NCBI GenBank assembly: GCA_029267315.1
Contig: JAJUJD010000002.1
Span: 1 to 55,462 of the forward strand
Length of the DNA: 55,462 nt
Direction: 5' to 3'
From: Alcaligenaceae bacterium
GTDB taxonomy: Bacteria > Pseudomonadota > Gammaproteobacteria > Burkholderiales > Burkholderiaceae_B
A program made the translations under genes and the position numbers. Position 1 is the stretch's first letter. The number at the start of each line of letters is the position of its first letter. This document shows, piece by piece, positions 25,279 through 35,131 of this stretch. Under the pieces are notes generated by a model. That model was not told the DNA's origin. It did not search any database and saw nothing but the letters and a program-made list of their open reading frames with translations.

Positions 25279-26172
25279 TTAACTGATTTCTGACGCCTGC
25301 GTCACCCGGGCGCTATCTTTTTTTGCGCGAGAGCCGTGCTCGTTGGCATAGACCCAAGTGAATTCCGCACCTAGCAAAAAGACTTGGGCAGCGTAGTAAA
25401 CCCAGATCAGCACGACAACCAGCGAACCTGCGGCCGCATATGAGGACGCGACCGATGCCTTGCCCACATAGAGACCAATAAGCAACTTGCCCAGTTCGAA
25501 CATGAGAGCCGTGACAAAAGCCCCGGTCCACACGTCTTTCCAGGCGACTTCCGCCTGCGGCATGAAGCGGAAGATCATGGCAAACAGCAGAGTCAGAATG
25601 GAATAGGACACAACCAGGTTCAGCACCTGGAGCACCAACTCCCATCCAGGCATCAAGCCGCCCAGCCAGCCCCCCAGGGCTGACAACATGGTGCTGACAA
25701 CCAGGGAAATCAGTAGAAGAAATGCCAGGGAGAGAACCAGCCCGATCGACAACAGCCGCGCGCGCAACATATTCCAGATACCGGTCTGCTTCGCTTGCTC
25801 GGGTACTTCCCAGATGCGGTCCAGCGCCCGCTGGAGTTCGGCAAAGACCGTGGTGGCGCCTACCAGCAAGACACCAGCACTGATTAGGCCGGCAGCCATA
25901 CCTTGCTCGGGCTCTTCCGCCCCACTGCGGATGACGCCTTCTATTGCCGAAGCACCGTTCTCGCCCACCATGCCGCCGATTTGCCGCAGTAACTCGCCGC
26001 GCACGGCGTCTTCGCCCCAAAAGAAACCCGCGATGCCAATCACGATCATGACCAGTGGAGCCAGTGAGAATACGGTGTAGAAGGCAATGGCCGCCCCCAT
26101 GCTGGGAGCATAATCATCCAGCCACGACTGAACCGACTTCTTGGCCAGGGTATAAAAGCGTTTGATATGCAT
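25279..26172 (-). CDS. YihY/BrkB-family inner-membrane protein
   Basis: A 297-residue membrane protein of the family once misnamed RNase BN. It starts with a cytoplasmic stretch then APSMGAAIAFYTVFSLAPLV, the family signature. Six hydrophobic segments follow, including LVLSLAFLLLISLVVSTML, and the ending LLGAEFTWVYANEHGSR is characteristic. ATG 26172 follows GGAGGCCACC; the longer frame to 26214 has less support. The role is poorly defined; suggested functions include virulence-associated membrane protein and transport. It lies between two MFS transporter genes on the same strand. Confidence 0.9.
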   Translation of the reverse strand: MHIKRFYTLAKKSVQSWLDDYAPSMGAAIAFYTVFSLAPLVMIVIGIAGFFWGEDAVRGELLRQIGGMVGENGASAIEGVIRSGAEEPEQGMAAGLISAGVLLVGATTVFAELQRALDRIWEVPEQAKQTGIWNMLRARLLSIGLVLSLAFLLLISLVVSTMLSALGGWLGGLMPGWELVLQVLNLVVSYSILTLLFAMIFRFMPQAEVAWKDVWTGAFVTALMFELGKLLIGLYVGKASVASSYAAAGSLVVVLIWVYYAAQVFLLGAEFTWVYANEHGSRAKKDSARVTQASEIS

Positions 26173-26217
26173 GGTGGCCTCCGGAACCATCCCATTCCGC
26201 AGCCAACACGGCAAGCT

Positions 26218-27402
26218 TCATTCCCGTTGACCGAGTCGCTCGCTCACTTGCCACACACTGGCGCAAAGCAGGGCACTGCCGACCGTGCCACAGGCCAGCA
26301 GCAAGGCACTTTCAAACAGCAGCGGCGCGATAAACCCTGCCACCAATGCAAAGACCAGCATCTGCATGGTGCTCTGCACCGAGGAAGCCATGCCCCGCAG
26401 GCTGGGAAAAATACTCAGCGAGACCACCGTCATTCCCGGAATGGCCGCCGACATGCCAAACCCGTACACGAGGATGGGCAGAACGGCCCAGGGCACGGTC
26501 GCGACAAAGAAAAGGTTGTACACGACGTTCGTCAGCGCGCCGAAGGCCATAATGCCTTGCCCGACGAGAATCAGCTTGCCGGGGTCCATTTTTCCGGCCA
26601 GGCGGGAACTCATCATTGAACCGCCGACGGAACCAATGATGAAGGGGACAAACAACCACCCGAACGCCGTTTCCGGCAAGTGAAGGATATCCAGAATAAA
26701 GCGTGCGGCCGAGGCGATATACAGGCCAAAACCAGAAAACGCCAAACCGATGGCCGCAATGGCCAACAGAAAGCGACGATTGCTGGCAACATGCAGATAA
26801 TTGCGCAGGATGGCGCCCAGCCGGATCGGCTGGCGCGCTTTTGGTGGCAGGGTTTCCGGCAAGTGCCGCCAGCTCGCGAAGATGAGCAACATGGTCAACC
26901 CGCTGAGCGTTACGAAGATAGAACGCCAGCCAATGTAGGTACTCAGGTAACCGCCCAGAATGGGCGCGATGGCTGGAGCCAGGCCAAACACCATGGCAAT
27001 GTTGGCGAACAGCCGCTGCGCCTCCGCGCCCTGGTAACGGTCGCGCGCCAGTGCCTGCCCGACGATACGCCCCGCCCCGGCTGAACACCCCTGCAAGCCT
27101 CTGAAAAACAGCAGCCAGCCATATGAGGGTGCGAAGGCCGAGCCGATCGAGCCCACCAAGAAGATCACCAAGGCGAAGATGATGACGGGCCGCCGCCCGA
27201 AGGAATCCGACAAGGTCCCCCAGAACAGACTCATGCAGGCGAAACTCAACAGATAGACGCTCAGCGTATGCTGCATGAGCACGCTGTCGACACCAAGATC
27301 CGCCGAAATTCTGTCAAAGGCCGGCAGGTAAGTGTCAATGGCAAACGGACCCAACATCGCAAGGCCTGCGAGCATGAGGGTCAATACACGAATGTCGGAC
27401 AT
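26218..27402 (-). CDS. Bcr/CflA-type multidrug MFS transporter
   Basis: A 394-residue drug:H+ antiporter-like protein. Family signs are LGPFAIDTYLPAF in helix 1, the intact loop motif GTLSDSFGRRPVII, and a later GCSAGAGRIVGQALARDRY (motif C/loop region). Start 27402 is chosen because the first helix begins at once; a clear ribosome site is lacking and a start further upstream is possible. It shares strand with the YihY gene, 45 bases downstream. Export of small hydrophobic or amphipathic compounds is the usual function; the substrate is unknown. Confidence 0.88.
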   Translation of the reverse strand: MSDIRVLTLMLAGLAMLGPFAIDTYLPAFDRISADLGVDSVLMQHTLSVYLLSFACMSLFWGTLSDSFGRRPVIIFALVIFLVGSIGSAFAPSYGWLLFFRGLQGCSAGAGRIVGQALARDRYQGAEAQRLFANIAMVFGLAPAIAPILGGYLSTYIGWRSIFVTLSGLTMLLIFASWRHLPETLPPKARQPIRLGAILRNYLHVASNRRFLLAIAAIGLAFSGFGLYIASAARFILDILHLPETAFGWLFVPFIIGSVGGSMMSSRLAGKMDPGKLILVGQGIMAFGALTNVVYNLFFVATVPWAVLPILVYGFGMSAAIPGMTVVSLSIFPSLRGMASSVQSTMQMLVFALVAGFIAPLLFESALLLACGTVGSALLCASVWQVSERLGQRE

Positions 27403-27524
27403 GAAGGAATGAGGAGGAAGGGGGCTTGGAGCCGCGCTGTTGAGCGGGTTGCCCTTAAATGTTAACACGCAGCTTTTGGAAGCCCAGCAGCATGCGTCGG
27501 GGGCGGTATCTACCCTGTATATAT

Positions 27525-27552
27525 AAAAAAACAGGGCGCCTTGGCGCCCTGT
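27525..27552 (-). terminator. Rho-independent terminator after the Bug receptor gene
   Basis: On the - strand ACAGGGCGCC and GGCGCCCTGT form a perfect ten-base stem with a two-base tip (effectively a tetraloop), directly followed by seven Ts. It lies 33 bases past the receptor stop and separates that gene from the MFS gene downstream. Confidence 0.95.
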
Positions 27553-27584
27553 CATTCGTACCGCAGAGAGCAGTCACACCTGCA

Positions 27585-28565
27585 TTACTGCATGACGATG
27601 TTCCGCTCCTTGATGATCTTTGACCACTTGTCAGATTCCGCCTTCATGAATTCGGTGAATTCTGCACGAGTGGTGGGGTGGGGTGTCAGGCCGAGATCAT
27701 TGAGCTGCTGCTTGATTTCGGGGTCGTTCAGAACCTTGACGATCTCTTGGTTCCATCGTTCCAGAATGGGCTCGGGCGTGTTCCCGGGCGCCATGAAGGA
27801 ATACCAGTTCAGCGCTTCAAAACCGTCATAGCCCTCTTCGGCCACGGTGGGGACATCGGGCAGATACCCCGGACGCTCCAGGCCGGTAGTGGCCAGTGCT
27901 ACGAGCTGACCCGTCTTGATGTAAGGCAGTGCGGTGGGAGGCGCCGAAAAATAGGACGCTACACGCTGACCGATGAGATCCTGCATGGCCTGTGCGCCGC
28001 CCTTGTATGGGACATGCACGAGCTCAATGTTGGCGTACATGTTGAGCAGCTCGCCGGCCAGGTGCGATGCGGACCCCATGCCGGTCGAGGCGAACTCGCC
28101 CTTCTCAGGGTTCTCCTTGGCCATCTTAATGAATTCCTGGAAGTTGTTCACACCCACTCCCTTATGCGCGACGAGCACGTTCGGGAAGTGCACCGCACCA
28201 GAAACGGGGGCCAGATCCTTGAAAGGATCGTAGGGCAACTGCATCAGATGGGGCGCGATGGTGAGCGGCCCAACAGAGCCCAGCAACAGCACGGTACCGT
28301 CTGCAGGCTGTGTCGCGACGTGCTGGTGGGCAATGTTGCCGCCAGCGCCGGCACGGTTCAGCACTGCGATGGAGGTGCCGGTATTTTCCGCCAGCTTGCT
28401 TGCGATCAAACGCGTGGCGGAGTCAGCCGCGCCACCTGCCACAAAGCCCACCACAATGGTAATGGGCTTGTCTTGCGGGAATTCCTGAGCGGCTGCTGCA
28501 CCAGTGCCCAGCATGGTGCAGGCGAACGCCAGCACGGCCTTGCGGACCAATTTCATTGTCTTCAT
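27585..28565 (-). CDS. Tripartite tricarboxylate transporter receptor (Bug/TctC family), orphan
   Basis: A 326-residue periplasmic binding protein with a Sec signal ending near AAAAQ (residues 23-27). The mature N-terminus QEFPQDKPITIVVGFVAGG is the Bug signature, followed by GGAADSATRLIASKL. GAGGNIAHQHVA and DVPTVAEEGYDGFEALNWY are also family-typical. No TctA or TctB membrane partner is present, as is common for the expanded Bug families of Bordetella relatives. A LysR regulator diverges 192 bases upstream. The ligand is probably a small carboxylate; nothing here specifies which. Confidence 0.93.
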   Translation of the reverse strand: MKTMKLVRKAVLAFACTMLGTGAAAAQEFPQDKPITIVVGFVAGGAADSATRLIASKLAENTGTSIAVLNRAGAGGNIAHQHVATQPADGTVLLLGSVGPLTIAPHLMQLPYDPFKDLAPVSGAVHFPNVLVAHKGVGVNNFQEFIKMAKENPEKGEFASTGMGSASHLAGELLNMYANIELVHVPYKGGAQAMQDLIGQRVASYFSAPPTALPYIKTGQLVALATTGLERPGYLPDVPTVAEEGYDGFEALNWYSFMAPGNTPEPILERWNQEIVKVLNDPEIKQQLNDLGLTPHPTTRAEFTEFMKAESDKWSKIIKERNIVMQ

Positions 28566-28701
28566 ACCCTGTCCTGTATGTAGTTATATGCTGTCGTTGC
28601 AGTGGGCGGGGCCTGCCAGCGGCGTGCCGTCTGCAACATCTCAGCCTGGAATACAACTGGCCGAGTTTATGCAGAATTGCGCGTCAATGGTAGACCGCCA
28701 T

Positions 28702-28711
28702 GTCTCGAGAC
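28702..28711. promoter_or_regulatory. Short palindrome in the Bug/LysR intergenic region
   Basis: GTCTCGAGAC is a perfect ten-base palindrome, 47 bases upstream of the LysR start. It may be part of a LysR operator, but it is short enough to arise by chance. Confidence 0.25.
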
Positions 28712-28757
28712 GTCTTCACAAAAACTGAACAGATGCGACAATCGTCTCGGACCGGAT

Positions 28758-29723
28758 ATGAAAATACGTCAACTTCGCTACTTCACCCGCGTGGTCGAGC
28801 GCGGCAGCATGGGCAAGGCCGCCCAGGATTTCGGCGTCGTCACGTCTGCACTGAGCCAGCAGATCAGCCGCCTGGAATCCGAACTGTCCACCCGTCTGCT
28901 GCAGCGTAGCGCCACGGGTGTGATGCCTACCGATGCAGGGCTCGCCTTCTTTCGGCAGGCGCAGCTGGCCCTCCGCCACATTGATGAGGCAGGTCGCGCA
29001 GCCCGCCAGGCCCGTCTATCGGGCCATGTCAGCGTGGGCATGGCCCCTACCACTGCATCCGTCATGGCGTTGCCTTTGATCAAGGCCATGCGTGAGCGCT
29101 ACCCCGATGTCCGCTTTCATCTGGTGGAAGCACTGTCCGGCCACTTAGCCACTATGCTGAATGCCCGACAGCTGGATTTGGCCATCGTTTTCAATGCAGA
29201 GAGCGGGCGGCGCTGGATCATCGAACCCTTGCTGGAAGAAAAGCTCTTCATCATCGCCGCCACGGACTTTTCGCCCTTTCCCGAGCATACGAGTGCGACT
29301 CTACGTGACATCTGTGAAATCCCGCTCGCCATGCCCACCGACATGCACGGTCTACGCGCTTTGCTGGCGCAAGCGGGGCGCCAGCTCGACCTCTCCCCCA
29401 ACGTCACGCTGGAAATCGATTCCCTGGCGATATTGATGGAAACCGTCAGTGCCGGCCTGATCGCTACGGTGCAACCGGGCGCCGCCCTTGCCCGCCTGCG
29501 CCATAAATCGCTCAAAATGGCTGAATTGAGTGACCCGGGGCTGACCCGGCGCAATTTACTCGTCAGTCTTTCGGATGAGGAGATGTCGCCCGCCGCACTG
29601 GCAGCACGCGTCGTCATGCGCCAGGTGGCACTTCAACAGGTGAGGGAGGGCAAATGGCTGGGCGCGGCACTCGCCCCGGCGCCTGAAAAAGATCAGGTCC
29701 CGCCGAACACTGACCGCAGATGA
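28758..29723 (+). CDS. LysR-family transcriptional regulator
   Basis: A 321-residue LTTR. The winged helix-turn-helix occupies about residues 1-60 (MKIRQLRYFTRVVERGSMGK, then QQISRLESELSTRLLQR). A type 2 periplasmic-like effector domain follows. ATG 28758 is chosen because the HTH starts there; an upstream frame to 28602 lacks homology. The N-terminus resembles NAC/Cbl-like regulators (KIRQLRYF). It is divergent from the orphan Bug receptor, the classic arrangement for control of that gene and autoregulation. Its 3' end overlaps the opposing LysR gene by 31 bases. Confidence 0.9.
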   Translation: MKIRQLRYFTRVVERGSMGKAAQDFGVVTSALSQQISRLESELSTRLLQRSATGVMPTDAGLAFFRQAQLALRHIDEAGRAARQARLSGHVSVGMAPTTASVMALPLIKAMRERYPDVRFHLVEALSGHLATMLNARQLDLAIVFNAESGRRWIIEPLLEEKLFIIAATDFSPFPEHTSATLRDICEIPLAMPTDMHGLRALLAQAGRQLDLSPNVTLEIDSLAILMETVSAGLIATVQPGAALARLRHKSLKMAELSDPGLTRRNLLVSLSDEEMSPAALAARVVMRQVALQQVREGKWLGAALAPAPEKDQVPPNTDRR

Positions 29724-30604
29724 TCCACCATGCAGTGGACCGCCAAGGGAACCTGAGGTGAAAAGGGACGGACGGCGATGATATGCGTGCCGAAATAACC
29801 CTGCACCTGCCACTCGGGGAGCACGCGTTCCAACCGCCCCTTCTCGTCGCCGTTGATGCTGAAATCCGGCAATAGCCCCAGCCCCGCGCCGGAGAGCACG
29901 ACCTCACGCAAGACCTCACTATTGTTGGCGGTGAAGCGGGGCCGAACATCGGCATATACCGGCTCGCCATCGCCCCCTTCCCGCTGGAACGCCAAGCTCT
30001 TAGGGCTTCCCGTGTACAGCACGACATCATGGCTGGATAACTCAGCGGGATGGCGGGGGCGCCCTTTACGCTCAAGATATTCCGGGCTGGCCACCAGGGC
30101 CGATTCACTGCGCGCCAGTTCCCACACGACGTAGTTATCCGGAATATGGCGGGCATGCCGGATGGCGAGGTCAAAGCCTTCATGTGCCAGGTTTACCAAT
30201 CGATCGGTGAGCTCCAGCTCCAGCCGCACTTCCGGATAGCGCACGAGAAAGCTGCCCAGCGACGGGCTGATATGTTGCCGGCCAAGCGCCACGGGCGCCG
30301 TCAGCCGGAGCGTACCTCTTGGGGCGCCGCTGAGGTCGTGCACTGCGTTGAAACTGTCACGTATCCGTTCGAAGGCCGGGCCGACCTCCGCCACCAACTG
30401 CTGCCCCGCTTCCGTGAGCGACACTTGACGAGTCGAACGCCGCACCAACGGCACACCGGCCGCCCTCTCCAACGCGGCAATACGCATGCTGGCGGAGGAT
30501 CGCGAAATTCCCAAGCGCTCAGCAGCTTGAACGAAACTTTGCGTTTCTGCCAGCACCGTCAGCAGATGCATATCGGAAAACGGCGTCGATGATCCTGCAC
30601 TCAT
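29693..30604 (-). CDS. LysR-family transcriptional regulator
   Basis: A 303-residue LTTR with HTH in the first 60 residues (MHLLTVLAETQSFVQAAERL, SRSSASMRIAALERA) and the family linker VPLVRRSTRQVSLTEAGQ. It belongs to the AaeR/DsdC-like CrgA group by the pattern LRLTAPVALGRQHISP. It is divergent from mmsA with 156 bases between starts, so it probably controls that gene. TTGAAC occurs twice in this gap (in TTGAACACTG and TTGAACTCAG). Convergent with the other LysR gene at its 3' end. Confidence 0.9.
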   Translation of the reverse strand: MSAGSSTPFSDMHLLTVLAETQSFVQAAERLGISRSSASMRIAALERAAGVPLVRRSTRQVSLTEAGQQLVAEVGPAFERIRDSFNAVHDLSGAPRGTLRLTAPVALGRQHISPSLGSFLVRYPEVRLELELTDRLVNLAHEGFDLAIRHARHIPDNYVVWELARSESALVASPEYLERKGRPRHPAELSSHDVVLYTGSPKSLAFQREGGDGEPVYADVRPRFTANNSEVLREVVLSGAGLGLLPDFSINGDEKGRLERVLPEWQVQGYFGTHIIAVRPFSPQVPLAVHCMVDHLRSVFGGT

Positions 30605-30760
30605 ACATCTCTCATTCGTCGAAATATTTGAACACTGTATTGAACTCAGCCCCGTAGATGCAAGTGCTGGAACACAATAGACTGGCTCTGTTAACGCGCG
30701 CAGGTAGCTTCAGCGCCTGATACGGCGTGTCATGACTAGAACCAGACAAGGAGATTCTTT

Positions 30761-32290
30761 ATGGGCAACCCCAACGAAAACATCAGCCAGTCCGTCGCAC
30801 ACTGGATTGCCGGCCGCGCCGAGATCGGCACTTCGCAGCGCACCAATGCGGTTTACAACCCTGCCACTGGCCAGATAAGCGCGCAAGTGGTTCTCGGCGG
30901 AGCCGCCGAAGTGGACGCCGCTGTCAAAGCCGCCCAGTCGGCTTTCCGTTCATGGTCAGATACGCCTCCCATCCGCCGTGCCCGCGTCCTGTTCCGCTTT
31001 CTGGAACTATTAAACCAGCACAAGGATGACCTAGCCCGCGCCATCACCAAAGAACATGGCAAGGTCTTCACCGACGCGCAGGGTGAAGTCACCCGTGGCA
31101 TTGAAATCGTTGAGTTTGCCTGCGGCATCCCTCAGCTGCTGAAATCGGACTTCACCGACCAGGTATCCACAGGAATCGACAACTGGACACTGCGTCAGCC
31201 TCTGGGCGTTGTAGCGGGCGTGACCCCCTTCAACTTCCCGGCAATGGTACCGATGTGGATGTTCCCCCTGGCCATTGCCGCCGGCAACTGCTTTATTTTG
31301 AAGCCCAGCCCGATCGACCCATCCGCATCGCTGATGATGGCCGAGTTGCTCAAGCAAGCCGGCTTGCCCGACGGCGTGTTCAACGTGGTGCAAGGCGATA
31401 AGGAAGCCGTGGACGCCATTCTGACTCACCCGGGTATCAAGGCCGTATCTTTCGTCGGTTCCACTCCCATCGCCAACTATATATATGAAACAGGCGCCCG
31501 CCACGGCAAGCGCGTTCAGGCGTTGGGCGGCGCCAAGAACCACATGGTGGTGATGCCTGATGCCGACCTTGAACAGGTGGCCGACGCCCTGATCGGTGCC
31601 GGCTATGGGTCTGCCGGCGAGCGTTGCATGGCGATTTCGGTTGCCGTGCTGGTAGGCGACGTGGGCGACCGACTCATCCCGGTTCTGGCCGAACGCACGC
31701 GCTCGCTGAAGATCCGCAACGGCCTGGACCTCGAAGCCGAGATGGGCCCCATCGTCCACGCAGGCGCCTTGCAGCGCATCACTGGCTATATCGAGAAAGG
31801 CGTCCAGGAAGGCGCAACCCTGGTTGTGGATGGCCGTGACTTTGACGCCAGCAACACCGGTGAAGGCTGCGAAAACGGCTTCTGGCTTGGCGGTACGCTG
31901 TTCGATAACGTCACGCCTGAAATGAGCATCTACAAAGATGAAATCTTCGGCCCCGTGCTGTCTTGCGTGCGCGTCGGTAGCTTTGCCGATGCCGTAGAGC
32001 TGATCAATGGCCACCAATACGCCAATGGCGTCAGCCTGTTTACCCGCGATGGCGGCGTGGCGCGCGAGTTCGGCCGTCGCATTGAAGTTGGCATGGTGGG
32101 TGTTAACGTTCCCATCCCCGTGCCCATGGCCTGGCATGGCTTCGGCGGCTGGAAAGCCAGCCTGTTTGGTGACATGCATGCCTACGGAGAGGAAGGGGTG
32201 CGCTTCTACACCCGCCAGAAGAGCATCATGCAACGCTGGCCGGATAGCATTGCCAAGGGAGCGGAATTCGCCATGCCTACGGCGAAGTAA
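30761..32290 (+). CDS. mmsA: CoA-acylating methylmalonate-semialdehyde dehydrogenase
   Basis: A 509-residue ALDH-superfamily enzyme converting methylmalonate or malonate semialdehyde with CoA and NAD+ to propionyl- or acetyl-CoA, in valine, inositol and beta-alanine breakdown. It has [35 protein letters not shown] (no catalytic Glu at the usual ALDH position, as expected for CoA-acylating members) and nucleophile Cys289 in [13 protein letters not shown] 30761 has AAGGAG upstream. Neighbours lack mmsB and other valine genes, so the semialdehyde source is not evident here. Confidence 0.93.
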   Translation: MGNPNENISQSVAHWIAGRAEIGTSQRTNAVYNPATGQISAQVVLGGAAEVDAAVKAAQSAFRSWSDTPPIRRARVLFRFLELLNQHKDDLARAITKEHGKVFTDAQGEVTRGIEIVEFACGIPQLLKSDFTDQVSTGIDNWTLRQPLGVVAGVTPFNFPAMVPMWMFPLAIAAGNCFILKPSPIDPSASLMMAELLKQAGLPDGVFNVVQGDKEAVDAILTHPGIKAVSFVGSTPIANYIYETGARHGKRVQALGGAKNHMVVMPDADLEQVADALIGAGYGSAGERCMAISVAVLVGDVGDRLIPVLAERTRSLKIRNGLDLEAEMGPIVHAGALQRITGYIEKGVQEGATLVVDGRDFDASNTGEGCENGFWLGGTLFDNVTPEMSIYKDEIFGPVLSCVRVGSFADAVELINGHQYANGVSLFTRDGGVAREFGRRIEVGMVGVNVPIPVPMAWHGFGGWKASLFGDMHAYGEEGVRFYTRQKSIMQRWPDSIAKGAEFAMPTAK

Positions 32291-32306
32291 ACGCTAGCTC
32301 ATCATT

Positions 32307-32329
32307 GGGCCGGGCTGCCCGCCCGGCCC
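32307..32329. terminator. Strong GC hairpin between convergent mmsA and tcuB
   Basis: GGGCCGGGC and GCCCGGCCC form a perfect nine-base stem with a five-base loop. No T-run follows on either strand. Its place between convergent stop codons suggests a bidirectional transcription barrier or an mRNA 3' end stabiliser. Confidence 0.55.
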
Positions 32330-32341
32330 TCGTATGACGAC

Positions 32342-33571
32342 TCAGTCTGCGCCCAGATTCAGATTGAGGGGCTGACGTTTCTCCACATTCCACTTCAACA
32401 GCGCCGCAGAGCGGTAGATGCCGTGAGCGAATTTGCCGTAAGGCATGGTGAGAAATAGCGCCATCACCGTACCCAGGTGCACGGCCAGCAGCACGCCCAT
32501 CCACGATGTATCGCGAAGGACAAGCAGCGCCAGGCCCGTGAGGCTGATGAAGAACAGCAAGGCAATAAACCCGAGGTCCATGGGCCGTTGTGCCATGTCA
32601 CCCTGCTGGGGATGTCGGCGCAAATTCAGCCAGAACAGGCCTGCCGGGCCGACCAGCAACCCTATGCCGCCCAAGGTGCCAAGAACTACCGGCAGGCTGG
32701 TATAGGCATACGGTGCTGCCCAGCCAAACACATAGTGGTAGATCGTGGCCACGCTGGTCGCCGCAAAACAGAGCATGAAGCCGTAGAAGGTGAAATGGTG
32801 GAACACCCTACGACGCTGTGTGAAGGCGTCGTCCTCATTGTTACAGCCCTTGCCGTGGCCCCCATCCAGATACTTCAGGCTAAGCACGTTCGATGCTGTT
32901 TCAGCCACCGCGTCGCCCGTGCGTGGGCCGGGGACCGATTGCCGCCAGAAGCGCGCCACGCCTATGCCCAAGGCCAAAACGGCAAACAAAAAGACGGTGC
33001 CGAACATGGCAACCAAAAGGTTGTGCGGGAAGATGGCGTAGAAGTCGCCGGCCAGCGGTTCATGCAGCAAAGAACCCGTCATGCCCACGGCCATGACCAG
33101 GAACAGCGCCAAGGCTGCGGCCAGAGCGAGCGATACCGCCAAGCCGTTACGCTTGTAGAGCGCGCCCAAAGGCCGCGGCCAGGCGAATTCTTGGTAGGTC
33201 TGTGCCCTGACCTTGGCCATGGTCTGAGGAACGTTCACCTGGAAGTCATGCGGAGGCGCGTACTGGCAAGCGTGCAGACATGCCCCGCAGTTGTGGCACA
33301 GGTTGGCCATGTAATTGATGTCCGCCTTGTTGAACTCCAGGCGCCGTGTCATGGCCGGGAAGACGGCGCAGAAACCTTCACAATAGCGACAGGCGTTGCA
33401 GATTTGCAGAATGCGCGCTGCTTCCGCTTCATCGGCGGTGAGCAAGGCTTCGGCGGCGGACCCGTTGCACATGGCCCCGGGAGGCGGCGCAGGCACCGGC
33501 ATACCGCTGGCGTCCCGCACGACGGGGTTGCCAACGGAGGTGGCTTCTTTCACTAACGTATCAAGCTGCAT
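32342..33571 (-). CDS. tcuB: Tricarballylate utilisation protein B (TcuB/CitB-like iron-sulfur membrane protein)
   Basis: A 409-residue protein that passes electrons from TcuA to the membrane. Two cysteine clusters lie early: [15 protein letters not shown] and [13 protein letters not shown], each able to hold a 4Fe-4S centre. About six transmembrane segments with histidines follow ([20 protein letters not shown]), probably ligating heme. ATG 33571 has GGGAGAGCAGC upstream. It overlaps the tcuA stop by 11 bases. In Salmonella TcuAB oxidise tricarballylate to cis-aconitate; here the third partner TcuC (transporter) is absent. Family assignment is firm, substrate inferred. Confidence 0.9.
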   Translation of the reverse strand: MQLDTLVKEATSVGNPVVRDASGMPVPAPPPGAMCNGSAAEALLTADEAEAARILQICNACRYCEGFCAVFPAMTRRLEFNKADINYMANLCHNCGACLHACQYAPPHDFQVNVPQTMAKVRAQTYQEFAWPRPLGALYKRNGLAVSLALAAALALFLVMAVGMTGSLLHEPLAGDFYAIFPHNLLVAMFGTVFLFAVLALGIGVARFWRQSVPGPRTGDAVAETASNVLSLKYLDGGHGKGCNNEDDAFTQRRRVFHHFTFYGFMLCFAATSVATIYHYVFGWAAPYAYTSLPVVLGTLGGIGLLVGPAGLFWLNLRRHPQQGDMAQRPMDLGFIALLFFISLTGLALLVLRDTSWMGVLLAVHLGTVMALFLTMPYGKFAHGIYRSAALLKWNVEKRQPLNLNLGAD

Positions 33572-35000
33572 GGTGCTGCTCTCCCTCAAGATGCTTGTAT
33601 TCTCCCTTCGCGGCCGAAGCGGCGCGATCGCCTGCAATCCGGCCAAACACCGTACCGATCGACATACCTACACCGGCCGTGTAACCCTTGCCCAGAACAT
33701 TGCCGGCCATCATCTCGCCTGCCACGAACAAGTTTTGGCTGGGTGTGCCGTCGAAATGGACAACCGCATGTTCATTCACCTTCAGCCCCAAATACGTGAA
33801 GGTGATGCCTGGACGCAGCGGGTAGGCGAAGAATGGCGGCTTGTCCAGCGGAAGCGCCCAGTGAGTCTTGTTGATGCCCAGACCCTGCGTGTGGCAGTCA
33901 TCCAACTTGGTGTGATCGAAACTGCCAGGCATACATGCCTTGTTGAATTCCGTGATGGTCTTCACGAAGGTGGGCACGTCCATTTCAATACGCCGCGCCA
34001 ATTCTTCCAGTGTGTCGGCCTGGGTGCCTGGGAAGACGGGGGGCATGAAGCGGCCGACGGCTTTGGAGTCGATAATGGACCAGGCAATCTGGCCCGGCTG
34101 CATGGCGACTAGACGCCCCCAGATGGCGTAGCGTTTCGGCCAGAAGTCTTCGCCTTCGTCGTAAAAGCGTTGCGCATCGCGATTCACCACCACCCCCAGT
34201 GACACGCAGTCAATGCGGGTGCAGATGCCGCCGTCATACAGGGGGGCGCGGGCGTCGATGGCCACGCAGTGTGATTGCGATGGGTCGCCGATGATGTCGG
34301 CACCGGCGTCCATCATGTAGCGCAGCAACACGCCCTGGTTGAAGCGCGTTCCCCGGATCAGGAAGTTTTCGGCCGGCCATTCGCCCCGCTCATTCTGGCC
34401 CCAGGCTTCGCGCAGCCATTCCCGGTTGGATTCGAAGCCGCCGGCTGCCAGAACACAGGATTTGGCTTCGATACGCTCACCGTTACGCAGGCGGGCGGCT
34501 ACAAAGCGCCCATCGTCGAGTTCGATCTCATCGACCGGAGCTTCATAGCGAATGTGCACGCCCAGCTCTTCGGCGCTACGGTAATAGGCATTGACCAGCG
34601 CTTTGCCGCCCCCCATGAAGAAGGCATTGGTACGCGCCACGTGCAGCGCGCCAGAAAGCGGGTTCTGGAAATTGACACCGTGCTTGCGCATCCAGCCGCG
34701 GCACGTTGCGGTTTCACGAATCACCATGCGCGCGAGCTTCTCGTTGGTGATGCCGCCTGTGACCTTAAGCAGATCTTGCCAGTATTCCTCTTCCGGATAG
34801 GCGTCGACCAGCACGTCCTGCGGTTCATCGTGCATGCAGCGCAAATTACGGGTATGCATGGAGTTCCCTCCACGCCATTCCTTGGGAGCGGCTTCCAGCA
34901 TCAAGACACTGGCGCCTGCTTCCCGAGCCGTAAGCGCAGCGCAAAGAGCGGCATTGCCGCCGCCTATGACAAGTACGTCGTATGTCGGAGCCTGGCTCAC
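33561..35000 (-). CDS. tcuA: FAD-dependent tricarballylate dehydrogenase (TcuA)
   Basis: A 479-residue flavoprotein of the fumarate reductase/succinate dehydrogenase group. FAD loop [19 protein letters not shown] at the N-terminus, then [18 protein letters not shown], and [18 protein letters not shown] with GIGTVFGR-like ending ([13 protein letters not shown]). GTG 35000 is chosen because GGGAG lies seven bases before it and the FAD motif begins directly after; the long frame to 35198 is not supported. It oxidises tricarballylate or a related carboxylate, delivering electrons to TcuB. It is divergent from a GntR regulator across a 131-base gap with a palindrome. Confidence 0.92.
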   Translation of the reverse strand: MSQAPTYDVLVIGGGNAALCAALTAREAGASVLMLEAAPKEWRGGNSMHTRNLRCMHDEPQDVLVDAYPEEEYWQDLLKVTGGITNEKLARMVIRETATCRGWMRKHGVNFQNPLSGALHVARTNAFFMGGGKALVNAYYRSAEELGVHIRYEAPVDEIELDDGRFVAARLRNGERIEAKSCVLAAGGFESNREWLREAWGQNERGEWPAENFLIRGTRFNQGVLLRYMMDAGADIIGDPSQSHCVAIDARAPLYDGGICTRIDCVSLGVVVNRDAQRFYDEGEDFWPKRYAIWGRLVAMQPGQIAWSIIDSKAVGRFMPPVFPGTQADTLEELARRIEMDVPTFVKTITEFNKACMPGSFDHTKLDDCHTQGLGINKTHWALPLDKPPFFAYPLRPGITFTYLGLKVNEHAVVHFDGTPSQNLFVAGEMMAGNVLGKGYTAGVGMSIGTVFGRIAGDRAASAAKGEYKHLEGEQHHAA

Positions 35001-35065
35001 GATGTTCTCCCTTGCTGAGACATGTTGTGCGTGTACATCCTTGCTATCGGTTATGAATACAATTG

Positions 35066-35079
35066 CATACAGCTGTATG
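35066..35079. promoter_or_regulatory. Palindromic operator candidate between tcuA and gntR
   Basis: CATACAGCTGTATG is a perfect 14-base palindrome, midway between the divergent starts. It overlaps a candidate rightward promoter (TTGCAT 35063-35068, 17 bases, CACAAT 35086-35091) and lies inside a leftward one. FCD-type GntR regulators commonly bind palindromes of this kind rich in TGTAT/ATACA, so it is the likely site for the adjacent regulator. Confidence 0.6.
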
Positions 35080-35131
35080 TTAGGCCACAATACCCTACTG
35101 AAACAAGCGCTTTTCAAGCTAAACTGACCCA

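Noticed and set aside
31031-32233. A 400-codon open frame on the - strand opposite mmsA
   Set aside because: mmsA on the + strand has full family motifs and a ribosome site; the antisense frame is compositionally a shadow.
32477-33556. A 359-codon + strand frame opposite tcuB
   Set aside because: tcuB has iron-sulfur motifs and membrane helices; the opposite frame is Arg/Gln/His-rich noise.
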